From G963663315 sp965214205 (lineage in GTDB: Bacteria > Pseudomonadota > Gammaproteobacteria > Arenicellales > Poriferihabitantaceae), in assembly GCA_965214205.1 (NCBI GenBank), contig OZ243941.1, positions 1,922,001-1,986,000 of the forward strand: a DNA stretch of 64,000 nt. The letters run 5' to 3'. Below, in pieces: positions 43,401 to 49,832 of this stretch. The first letter of the stretch is position 1; every line of letters starts with the position of its first letter. The translations under genes were made by a program, and so were the position numbers. Below the pieces are notes generated by a model. It did no database searches and was not told where the DNA came from. It saw nothing but the letters and a program-made list of their open reading frames with translations.

Positions 43401-46099
43401 TGGGGAATCTCCACCTTGAGTTCATCACGGCCGGGGCCGATGGCGAACAGGCGCACCCACTGCGTGCGGTTCGACGGTGTGAAGATCAGACAGTCATCCA
43501 GCGGGCCGCCACAGGACTGGGCCCTGCCGTCCCGCCGCTTGACCCCCGCCGCCTTGCCGCCGCGGGCCGACAGATAAACCGTGAGCGTGCTGTCATGCTT
43601 GAATGCCGCTTCACTCAGGGTGATCTCGAAGTCCAGGTGGCTGCCTTCCTTCACATCGACCGTCTGGCCCGGCGCGGGGAGGTGCTTGACGACGATCGGC
43701 GGGTCGGACTCGAGGACATTGACATGCACCGTCCAGCCCTTGTCGATGATGCCGAAGTAGCCGGGGTAGACGGGACTGGGTGTGAACTTGTCAATGTAAC
43801 CGGCGGAAATGCGATGCCTGATGGGAATCGGCGCGGTGTAATGGTCCGCACATCTCACCTTGACGTTGACCAGTTGGAACTTGTCCCAGTTGTCCGGCGT
43901 GAAATGCAGCACGGTTCTTGTCGGATGGCCCGGGCTGTTGTCGACATAGAGACGGCCATTGGTGACAAAGGCGTTTTGGCCATTGCGATTGTTGTCGTCG
44001 GGATCCTTGATGAAGACCTCAACCGGGCCCAGCGGCTCCGTCTTCAGCTTGACGTTATAGGTCGGTCCGGTGGTGCCACAGCCCTTGGCCTCGTTCCAGG
44101 TCAGGTGGGCTTTATCGAACACCAGGCCGGGTTCCTTGTTCGCATTGGCGGTGGCGGTGTCTTCGTCGCGGATATTGACGTAGGTGTAGTTAGTCGTACT
44201 GCCGGGGACATTCGCCACCATTACGTCGGCGGGAAGAGCGAAACCGTGAGGGTCTATTCGGAAGGTTTCTTCGTCTTCCGTCAGGGAATCGTCGGTCGTG
44301 CGGATCCTGGCCGTGCCACTGGCCCGGTAGGCGGGGATGGTGGCGGTGTAGGTCTGGCCATGATAGTCAACCCCGTTGCCGGTGGCGGTGAGCGGGGTGG
44401 AGGAGAGGTTGATCGTCGTGGCTGTATCGCGCAGGCGCGACAGTTTTACCGTCAGGACCGCTTCATCACCCTCATTGACGTAGACCTCCTCTTGCGTGAG
44501 GTAGACCAGCGTCTGGTTGGGATTCAGGGTGAAGGTATGCTGGTTGGCGCCGGTGGGGGTGGTACTGGCCAGTCTTCTGCCTTCGAAATCACGGATGTTG
44601 TGATTGCTGGCGAAGCTCAGTCTCACGTCGCCGGAGACGGTGTCCAGATCACCGCCCTGGGCATACACGAAAACCACAGTCTTGTAGGTTTTGGGATCGT
44701 AATTGCTCAGATCATGGCGCACATCCAGCCCGGCGGTGGTGCCGGTGAGCGTGAAGTCCGACGCGTACACACCGGGCAGATGCTTGTCGAACTCCACCCG
44801 CCAGACCAGACTCGTGCCCAGATTCCTGACTTCTTGCGCATGCTTCTTGATCGAGACCAGTTCCGGGGCGTTGGCCAAATTGAATCTGTTGTTGTTGTTG
44901 CCCGTGGGTATGGTGCTGGCGAGTTCATTGCCAGAATCGTCCATGATGTCGTGATCGTTCCGGATAGTCAGTGTCACTGGGCCGGTGAGGCTCTTCAGGT
45001 TACCGCCGGAGGCGGTGACGTCGAAGATACTGGTCGCGTGTTCCGATACCGGGGTAATCGTGGCGGTGGTGCCGGAAACATGGAAGTCGGCTGCATCCAC
45101 GTTGATTACAAATCCGCCGCTAGGGTCATCGAATGTCACCCGCCAGGTTAGACTGTCGGCATCGGTCATGGCGGTGGTCGGTGACTGGCGCTCGATTGAG
45201 ACCACGGTTGGGGCTGTGTTGTCGAGTTGGAAGAAGTTGTCATTCGTGCCGCTGACCGTGGGCGATGCGGGCAGTGCGTTGCCGGACAGGTCTTCAATGT
45301 CGTGGCCGCTCGCAAAGACCAGTTGGATGGTGTTGTTGGCATTCTCAATCGCGCTGCCGGAGGCGGTGATGTCGTAGACGCTGGTCGAGACCGACGAGAC
45401 GGCCAGGGAGGTGGTTCCGGAGAACTCAGAGGGGGTGTTGGAAAAATCCATCGCATTCACATTGCGCACCGGCTCGCTGAAGGTCACCCGCCAGGTCAGG
45501 CTGTCGGCATTGGTGTATTGCGCGGTCGGCGACTGGCGCTCGATCGAGGTTACGCCCGGGGCTTGCGCCTGCGCCCCGGCAGTCAAGCCCAGCAACAAAG
45601 GCAGGGCGAGCAGGGCCGAAAATAGGCCGCACCGCAGACGGCGGGTGAGGTGGATACATGGATCGAAACGATGTCGTAGGGGAGGGTCTTGTACCCTCCC
45701 GCGAGTGATCGGAACAGGAATCAACGATAGCGGGCGCCCACAAGGGGCGCCCCTACGATGACGGGTAACCGCAACCTCGGTATGGTTGTGGATTCCCGCT
45801 TCCACGGGAAAGACGGGCGGGGAGGTTAAACGGTCAGGGTTCGATAAGACAGGCGCAGGCTGGTCAATCCGGTAATCCGGTAATCCGGTAATCCGGTAAT
45901 CCGGTAATCCGGTAATCCGGTAATCCGGTAATCCGGTAATCCGGTAATCCGGTAATCCGGTAATCCGGTAATCCGGTAATCCGGTAATCCGGTCAATTAT
46001 ACCATAAATCAAGGACTTAATCGAATTTATTTCTATTTTTTTCATTGCGTTAGCTTGGTTTTTTCCGGATATTGAGGGTGTAAGTCTGCTGTAAGGCAT
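40433..46099 (-). CDS. Giant Calx-beta/Ig-like autotransporter with repeat-bearing 5' region
   Basis: A surface protein of up to 1888 residues (start uncertain). With numbering from the ATG at 46099, a signal peptide occupies about 152-178 (CGLFSALLALPLLLGLTAGA). Three Ig-like repeats of about 113 residues follow (182-295, 298-410, 413-527; each has a DSLTWRVTF-like motif), then Calx-beta-type modules (about 531-650 and 1038-1380, with EGGNATFTV, DNDEPTVSI and DEDPETFEMVLFDAG). A short helical segment lies near 930-1010. From about 1380 (AWLSRFGRTIAQQAIDGLSDRI) a region leads to a C-terminal beta-barrel ending GVEVGIRW. Calx-beta modules often bind calcium. Between 46099 and the signal peptide the frame crosses an 8-bp tandem repeat and three hairpins. 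No in-frame ATG lies between the repeat and the signal peptide; in-frame GTG (45805) and TTG (45724) exist without ribosome-binding sites. Confidence 0.8.
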   Translation of the reverse strand: MPYSRLTPSISGKNQANAMKKIEINSIKSLIYGIIDRITGLPDYRITGLPDYRITGLPDYRITGLPDYRITGLPDYRIDQPAPVLSNPDRLTSPPVFPVEAGIHNHTEVAVTRHRRGAPCGRPLSLIPVPITRGRVQDPPLRHRFDPCIHLTRRLRCGLFSALLALPLLLGLTAGAQAQAPGVTSIERQSPTAQYTNADSLTWRVTFSEPVRNVNAMDFSNTPSEFSGTTSLAVSSVSTSVYDITASGSAIENANNTIQLVFASGHDIEDLSGNALPASPTVSGTNDNFFQLDNTAPTVVSIERQSPTTAMTDADSLTWRVTFDDPSGGFVINVDAADFHVSGTTATITPVSEHATSIFDVTASGGNLKSLTGPVTLTIRNDHDIMDDSGNELASTIPTGNNNNRFNLANAPELVSIKKHAQEVRNLGTSLVWRVEFDKHLPGVYASDFTLTGTTAGLDVRHDLSNYDPKTYKTVVFVYAQGGDLDTVSGDVRLSFASNHNIRDFEGRRLASTTPTGANQHTFTLNPNQTLVYLTQEEVYVNEGDEAVLTVKLSRLRDTATTINLSSTPLTATGNGVDYHGQTYTATIPAYRASGTARIRTTDDSLTEDEETFRIDPHGFALPADVMVANVPGSTTNYTYVNIRDEDTATANANKEPGLVFDKAHLTWNEAKGCGTTGPTYNVKLKTEPLGPVEVFIKDPDDNNRNGQNAFVTNGRLYVDNSPGHPTRTVLHFTPDNWDKFQLVNVKVRCADHYTAPIPIRHRISAGYIDKFTPSPVYPGYFGIIDKGWTVHVNVLESDPPIVVKHLPAPGQTVDVKEGSHLDFEITLSEAAFKHDSTLTVYLSARGGKAAGVKRRDGRAQSCGGPLDDCLIFTPSNRTQWVRLFAIGPGRDELKVEIPQLRWGGLEHVRDWEMRWLVKVIQAGQSSPQQAEAERAGLTQDETPSCVSDALLADAQLAATETWRTSGHVERWSRVLAAFGESNAWSSNPMTIAEAQAQADRGLKRWAPVAPALECLANPPQEEQPEQAEVQPVTPATPDLSLSAGSAVDEGGNATFTVTADPVPATDLTIAWTVAQSGEYLAAPGAGSRTVTLTAGTTSTDLSVATMDDAADEADGSVSVTLGTGTGYTVATGKGSAAVAVRDNDEPTVSIAAGSGVTEGSSASFTVSASPVPAAPLDVTLSVAQSGDFAASGETGSRTVTVPVTGSLTFEVATVDDGADEPDGSITATIDTGTGYLVAAPPDDSALVAVSDNDAAASGPTLSIADATMKENQRNGYFKVTLSEKVAWPVHVYYATRDSTPVSAVAGQDYLAWQRSWQLRARFQPGQTETQIHVPLYNDSHDEDPETFEMVLFDAGVNGPPGVSVSIADGVAVGTITNSDPMPAAWLSRFGRTIAQQAIDGLSDRIADRRAAGMQGTVAGQAFTLGSGPSESIRSHTRTHSFDYDSGPSTEQVHDRHHFGGTQSQSYDMTVREALLNSSFTATSEKDAQGGSVSFWGRATQGHFDGREGAFSLDGETTTALLGTDYAKDNWLVGLTLIQSDGEGSYTDTDTSNRVPEQMCDQAMPAQARQVLCNGAVREGDGEVEASLTAITPYASLQASDRIQLWGTLGQGSGEVTLQPELGDAISSDISWSMAAMGLRGDLLPARESGLSLALTADALWSRTESDKTHELAASSASTTRIRAGLESSWKKDLENGQLTPRLEVGIRQDGGDAETGTGIEVGGGIAWNDTSLGLSLDLSGRTLVSHDSDDLKDRGYGASFVFDPQPDSQRGLSLTIGQDWGGQSTGGLDALFAEQSISERTGSESESRWHAQAAYGFSMLSGRFTGSPYLDMGITDSTHEYTLGWRLQPVYTTGQALNFTLDVQATHRETDENEPTQFVGVEVGIRW
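45680..45700. repeat. Hairpin element A
   Basis: GGGAGGGT-CTTGT-ACCCTCCC: a perfect 8-bp stem with a five-base loop, upstream of the autotransporter signal-peptide codons. It resembles short dispersed palindromic repeats and the hairpin inside aceF. Confidence 0.7.
45732..45752. repeat. Hairpin element B
   Basis: GGGCGCCC-ACAAG-GGGCGCCC: a perfect 8-bp stem with a five-base loop; each arm is itself self-complementary. It is followed by CTACGATG on the plus strand. This is a distinct sequence from elements A and C nearby. Confidence 0.7.
45793..45810. repeat. Hairpin element C
   Basis: TTCCCG-CTTCCA-CGGGAA: a 6-bp stem with a six-base loop. The form is like dispersed TTCCCG...CGGGAA palindromes known from several proteobacterial genomes. 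It lies between element B and the 8-bp tandem repeat. Confidence 0.6.
45868..45993. repeat. Octanucleotide tandem repeat, 15.75 copies of TCCGGTAA
   Basis: Fifteen exact copies of TCCGGTAA run from 45868 to 45987, followed by a partial TCCGGT. Both ends are bordered by GGTCAA (45862-45867) or its variant (GGTCAA at 45991-45996 overlapping the partial unit). On the minus strand it is read as repeating GLPDYRIT in the autotransporter frame. Eight is not a multiple of three, so gain or loss of one unit would shift the frame. There are no unique spacers, so it is not a CRISPR. Confidence 0.97.
45996..46004 (-). promoter_or_regulatory. Extended -10 promoter element reading into the tandem repeat
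   Basis: On the minus strand TGGTATAAT is an extended -10 box (TGnTATAAT). No good -35 hexamer is at standard distance, as is usual for extended -10 promoters. Transcription would start near 45989, at the first repeat unit, which would make the repeat part of the 5' leader of the autotransporter message. Confidence 0.5.
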
Positions 46100-46121
46100 T
46101 ATTACTTGTCAAGTAGTACTC

Positions 46122-46361
46122 TCACGGCAACAGGCTATCCCAGTGTTTCTCCGGGAACACTGGTTCAACAACATCGCCAACGATGGTAACTGTTCCTTCC
46201 AGCTCGGTCTGGGGGTAGCGCTTGCCCTCACTGGTTGTGCGCGTGAGTTCTGCAACGGGTCGCCCGCGCTTCAGAATTACCACGCGCTCTCCGGTCTCAT
46301 GGACCCGGTCAAGGATGGCAAGACATCGCGCCTTGAAGTCGGATGCGTTAATAGTAGTCAT
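46122..46361 (-). CDS. Phd/YefM-type antitoxin
   Basis: A 79-residue type II antitoxin: MTTINASDFKARCLAILDRV matches the Phd/YefM DNA-binding N-terminus, and HETGERVVILKRGRPVAEL is the typical following strand. The C-terminal part (EGTVTIVGDVVEPVFPEKHWDSLLP) would wrap a PIN/VapC or Doc-type toxin. The ATG at 46361 is chosen because it fits the family start; the frame extends to 46454 into the neighbouring gene. No toxin gene follows: only 22 bases separate its stop from the autotransporter frame. It is therefore an orphan or remnant antitoxin. Confidence 0.85.
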   Translation of the reverse strand: MTTINASDFKARCLAILDRVHETGERVVILKRGRPVAELTRTTSEGKRYPQTELEGTVTIVGDVVEPVFPEKHWDSLLP

Positions 46362-46393
46362 CTGACCAGTATCCGTGTCAAGATCAAGAGTTG

Positions 46394-46672
46394 CTATGCC
46401 GCAATTGACAAGCGCACGCCCAATGCGTGCATCAGCCGATGGATGGTATGCCATCTGGGTTGCACCTGACCATTGATCACCTTGTAGAGACTTTCCCGGT
46501 TCAGCCCGGTCGCTTCGGCAACCTGAGCGACCCCCCGGCGCTTGATGGCATGGCCCAGAGCTACGACAAAGACAGCAGGGTCCTCATCTTCGTAAGCCTC
46601 TGTCAGGTATTGAGGCAGCTCGTCCTCGATCAGCAAATGATCGAAGGGATTATAGTCAGTCAGTTTAGTCAT
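46394..46672 (-). CDS. HigA-like addiction-module antidote protein (HTH)
   Basis: A 92-residue XRE-type protein like the TIGR02684 addiction-module antidotes: TDYNPFDHLLIEDELPQYLTEAYEDEDP, then the helix-turn-helix GHAIKRRGVAQVAEATGLNRESLYKVINGQVQPRWHTIHRLMHALGVRLSI. Partners are normally RelE/HigB-type toxins encoded directly upstream. Here the upstream gene is recO, ending three bases away, and no toxin is found on either side. It may be a stand-alone regulator or a remnant. Confidence 0.85.
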   Translation of the reverse strand: MTKLTDYNPFDHLLIEDELPQYLTEAYEDEDPAVFVVALGHAIKRRGVAQVAEATGLNRESLYKVINGQVQPRWHTIHRLMHALGVRLSIAA

Positions 46673-46675
46673 TAT

Positions 46676-47431
46676 TCAAACCTCCAATTCACTCAGTATC
46701 CGGTGTGCCCGTGCCTCGATCAGGCGTTTCATTTCACGGATTACCCGGCGGGTACGCAGGGGTTTTCCGTTTAGTTGCAGGTCAATCAGATACCGGGTCA
46801 GCCGGTTGGCTTGTCGCTGATTTTCCCATGTGGGGAATTGCTCTGTGTCCAATGCGATCAATGTAGCGCCACTGATCACGTCGTTTTCGCCACCAGTCGC
46901 CAGTACCGGGCCCTTCTCAGGAAGATAGCGGTAATCCATGTCCTGTCTGACCGCCTCCCCGGTTTCAACGTCTCGATCCAGAATCAAACCGAAGCCAATC
47001 TCGCGCAGCAGATGTTTCTCGAAAATCCGTAATACGACAAACGGGTCCTGCTGGTCTGCCAGGGCCAGTATCTGCTCCTGATATTTCTCAAACAGTGTCT
47101 CATGGGCATCATGGCGGTGCAACAGCTTCAGGATCAATTCGTTGATATAGTATCCGCACCCGATTCCCGTCCCCGATAAGGGCGGCGTAAACCGGGGTTG
47201 CTCAATCCCGGTCAGGATGGGCAACTCCCCTTTTCCGGTCCAACTGATTAACAACGGTTTGAACGGCTGAAATAACCCCTGGGGCTGCGTTTTTTTCTTT
47301 CTGCAACCCTTGGCAATCAGCGTCAACCGCCCGTATTCACGAGTAAACACTTCCACCAGCAGACTGCTTTCACTGTATGATCGCCGATGCAGAATGAAAC
47401 CGGCCTGATGATCCACCTTCTTGCGGCTCAT
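46676..47431 (-). CDS. recO: DNA repair protein RecO
   Basis: Part of RecFOR, which loads RecA on SSB-coated DNA. The ATG at 47431 overlaps the era stop as ATGA and gives 251 residues beginning MSRKKVDHQAGFILHRRSYSESSLLVEVFTREYGRLTLIAKG, the OB-fold typical of RecO. The longer frame from 47470 runs into era. The central helical region (YYINELILKLLHRHDAHETLFEKYQEQI) matches the family. Zinc-finger cysteines found in some RecO proteins are absent, as in E. coli. Confidence 0.93.
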   Translation of the reverse strand: MSRKKVDHQAGFILHRRSYSESSLLVEVFTREYGRLTLIAKGCRKKKTQPQGLFQPFKPLLISWTGKGELPILTGIEQPRFTPPLSGTGIGCGYYINELILKLLHRHDAHETLFEKYQEQILALADQQDPFVVLRIFEKHLLREIGFGLILDRDVETGEAVRQDMDYRYLPEKGPVLATGGENDVISGATLIALDTEQFPTWENQRQANRLTRYLIDLQLNGKPLRTRRVIREMKRLIEARAHRILSELEV

Positions 47432-48300
47432 AATTGACTGATTCTGGACTCCTTCCCGGCTCTGACCCACAAGTTCAAAAACACGCGACGGGAAAATTTC
47501 TTTTCAATCTGGAATCTCGCATCTGTGCCTATCTGCTTCAACTGATTGCCTCCCTTGCCGATAATGATAGATTTCTGGCTGTTCTTCCCGACTCGTATCA
47601 CTGCGTCTATACAGAGAATGTCGCGCTCATTAATGTCGAATCGGGCCACTTCTATGACCACCTCATAAGGCAACTCCTCTCTCAGCTGGATAAAAATCTG
47701 CTCCCGGATCAGTTCCGCAGCTATGAAACGGTCAGAACAATCAGTGACCTGGTTTTCCGGGAAGCCGCAGGGGCCATCGGGCAAGTGGCGGGCAACCAAT
47801 GCCAGAAAAGCGTCCTTGTCATCCAGTCTCAATGCGGACAAGGGGATAATTTCCCGGAAGTCATGAATTTGCCCGGATTCGCGCATGATCGGCAACAATC
47901 GGGATTTATCCTTCAGCCGGTCGATTTTATTGATGATCAGAATAACCGGAGTATTACCGGACTTTACTGGCTCAAAAACTCTGAGCAACTCCTGACTCCA
48001 GCCGCGATAATCAATCATGAAAAGTATGAGATCGACATCCTCCACGGCGCTTATTGCGACCCGGTTGATCTGCCTGTTGAGATTTTTATGCTGGCTATCG
48101 TGCAGTCCGGGCGTATCGACAAAAGCGATTTGGTAATCCGGGGTGGTTGTGATACCGAGAATCCGGTGCCATGTGGTTTGCGGGCGGCGGGAGATAATCG
48201 AGATTTTCTGTCCGACAATGTGATTCAGCAAGGTTGATTTCCCGGCGTTGGGCGGGCCAATCAACGCGGCAAAACCGAATTTGTGGTTATCAGTCATCAC
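47428..48300 (-). CDS. era: GTPase Era
   Basis: Ras-like GTPase that binds the 3' end of 16S rRNA in 30S maturation. G1 is GPPNAGKSTLLN (Ala in place of the common Val), G3 is DTPGLHD, G4 is NKID, and a C-terminal KH domain contains VRVGKNSQKSIIIGKGGNQLKQIG. The length of 290 residues is normal. It overlaps rnc by 11 bases at its start and recO at its end, the standard rnc-era-recO operon. Confidence 0.96.
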   Translation of the reverse strand: MMTDNHKFGFAALIGPPNAGKSTLLNHIVGQKISIISRRPQTTWHRILGITTTPDYQIAFVDTPGLHDSQHKNLNRQINRVAISAVEDVDLILFMIDYRGWSQELLRVFEPVKSGNTPVILIINKIDRLKDKSRLLPIMRESGQIHDFREIIPLSALRLDDKDAFLALVARHLPDGPCGFPENQVTDCSDRFIAAELIREQIFIQLREELPYEVVIEVARFDINERDILCIDAVIRVGKNSQKSIIIGKGGNQLKQIGTDARFQIEKKFSRRVFLNLWVRAGKESRISQL

Positions 48301-48997
48301 AACCGGGGTTGTTCAGCACAGCCAGCGCCTGCTCGGCTGCGGCCTGTTCTGCGGCTTTGCGACTTCTGGCACGAGCAATGAACATGCGCTCGATTCCGGG
48401 TACTGTACAGGAAACCTCGAAGGTCAATTTATGCGCCTCACCGTCTTGCCCGAGAACCTGGTAGACAGGCAACGGGCTCTCATCCTTCTGCAACCTCTCT
48501 TGCAATCGGGTTTTGCTGTCCTTGAGATCATGCGGTTGAATGTCCTTCAGCAATGTTTGGTACATTCCATTAAGGAACTGATTGACCGGTTCCATGCCTC
48601 CATCCAGATAAATAGCGCCGACGACCGCCTCGAAAGCGTCCGCCAGGGCGGAAACTCGGTTGCGCCCTTTGTTTTTCAGCTCTCCGCTGGCCATGATCAA
48701 ATAACGATCCAGGCTCAATTCCCGCGCCAGGGAAGCCAATGTGGTATTGCGGACCAGCCGCGCCCTCATCGCGGTCAGGTCACCTTCATTCGACCGCGGG
48801 AAAAGCCGGTACAGTGATTGCGATATAAAGAACCCGAGAATGCTGTCACCAAGATATTCCAGGCGCTGATTGTTCGGCAGCCCCATGTTGCTGCGGTGCG
48901 ACAAGGCCAGATAAAGCAGGTCTCGATCACGGAAGCGATAGTCGAGCGCCTGTTCCACCTCGTCGATGTCAATCCCGTTGGTAGTCAAACGATCCAC
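48290..48997 (-). CDS. rnc: Ribonuclease III
   Basis: Double-strand RNA endonuclease for rRNA and mRNA processing. The signature QRLEYLGDSILGFFIS carries catalytic Glu/Asp, the second site is LADAFEAVVGAIYLDGG, and a C-terminal dsRNA-binding domain is present (DSKTRLQERLQKDESPLPVYQVLGQDGEAHKLTFEVSC and SRKAAEQAAAEQAL). The 235 residues are typical. The start MDRLTTNGIDIDEVEQALDYRF lies 15 bases after lepB. Confidence 0.96.
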   Translation of the reverse strand: MDRLTTNGIDIDEVEQALDYRFRDRDLLYLALSHRSNMGLPNNQRLEYLGDSILGFFISQSLYRLFPRSNEGDLTAMRARLVRNTTLASLARELSLDRYLIMASGELKNKGRNRVSALADAFEAVVGAIYLDGGMEPVNQFLNGMYQTLLKDIQPHDLKDSKTRLQERLQKDESPLPVYQVLGQDGEAHKLTFEVSCTVPGIERMFIARARSRKAAEQAAAEQALAVLNNPGCDD

Positions 48998-49012
48998 CCG
49001 CGTCGAATGGGT

Positions 49013-49768
49013 TTATTCGATTGTGTCGCCGATGCGGCTCCACTCCACGCCGCCTCCGCTGGCGCTTTTCCAACTGAACCAGATGAAAAAGGCCTCACCG
49101 ACCACATTCTCTTCCGGCACAAAACCCCAATACCGGCTGTCATTGCTGTGGTCCCGGTTATCCCCCATCACGAAATAATGCCCGGCAGGGACATTGACCT
49201 CTTCAAGATTGCGCGTAAAACCCTGATCATCCAGTATGATGAGGTGCTCATCGCCGTCAATCGTTTCCACCAGTTGACCCGCCGATGTGCCTTTCAACTT
49301 GTCCTGTACATAAGCGTAGCGACCATCATCGCGTGTATCCACTGGCTCGCCGTTAATGGTCAGTCTCTTGTCTATATAGGAGAGCGTGTCGCCCGGTATG
49401 CCAACCACCCGCTTGATAAAATTCAATTTCGGGTTCTGAGGGTATCGAAACACGATCACGTCTCCACGATCCGGGCTGTCAATCGGAATGACTTTCATAT
49501 TGACTACTGGCAGGCGGATTCCATATTTGAACTTGTTGACCAGAATGAAATCCCCGATATGCAGGCCGGGCAGCATGGAGCCTGACGGAATCCGGAACGG
49601 CTCGATCACAAATGAGCGCAAGACGAAAACAAACAGGATAACCGGGAACAGCGCCCTGGCATATTCCACTATAATCGACTTCCTTCGCTTGCGGCTCAGT
49701 AATTTTGCAAGCAACAGAACGCCCCCGGTAACCAACAACGCGATAAACAGTACGAGCGAAAAATCCAT
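49013..49768 (-). CDS. lepB: Signal peptidase I
   Basis: Cleaves signal peptides of exported proteins at the outer face of the inner membrane. Two N-terminal hydrophobic segments (LVLFIALLVTGGVLLLAKLL and YARALFPVILFVFVLRSFVI) precede the catalytic serine motif IPSGSMLPGLHIGDFILVNK and the catalytic lysine in KLNFIKRVVGIPGD; the box E MGDNRDHSNDSRYWGFVP is present. Length is 251 residues. It lies between lepA and rnc as in most gammaproteobacteria. Confidence 0.96.
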   Translation of the reverse strand: MDFSLVLFIALLVTGGVLLLAKLLSRKRRKSIIVEYARALFPVILFVFVLRSFVIEPFRIPSGSMLPGLHIGDFILVNKFKYGIRLPVVNMKVIPIDSPDRGDVIVFRYPQNPKLNFIKRVVGIPGDTLSYIDKRLTINGEPVDTRDDGRYAYVQDKLKGTSAGQLVETIDGDEHLIILDDQGFTRNLEEVNVPAGHYFVMGDNRDHSNDSRYWGFVPEENVVGEAFFIWFSWKSASGGGVEWSRIGDTIE

Positions 49769-49832
49769 ACAACCCCTTTGAGTTTAAATTTGAATTAGAA
49801 CCTGGATTAAATGGGGACGATTCTACCCCATA

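Noticed and set aside
43196..45151. Open frame of 651 codons on the plus strand within the giant autotransporter
   Set aside because: It lies opposite well-defined Calx-beta and Ig-like repeats and has no recognisable domain or ribosome-binding site.
45868..45993. Tandem repeat considered as a CRISPR array
   Set aside because: The eight-base units are contiguous with no spacers, and no cas genes are present.
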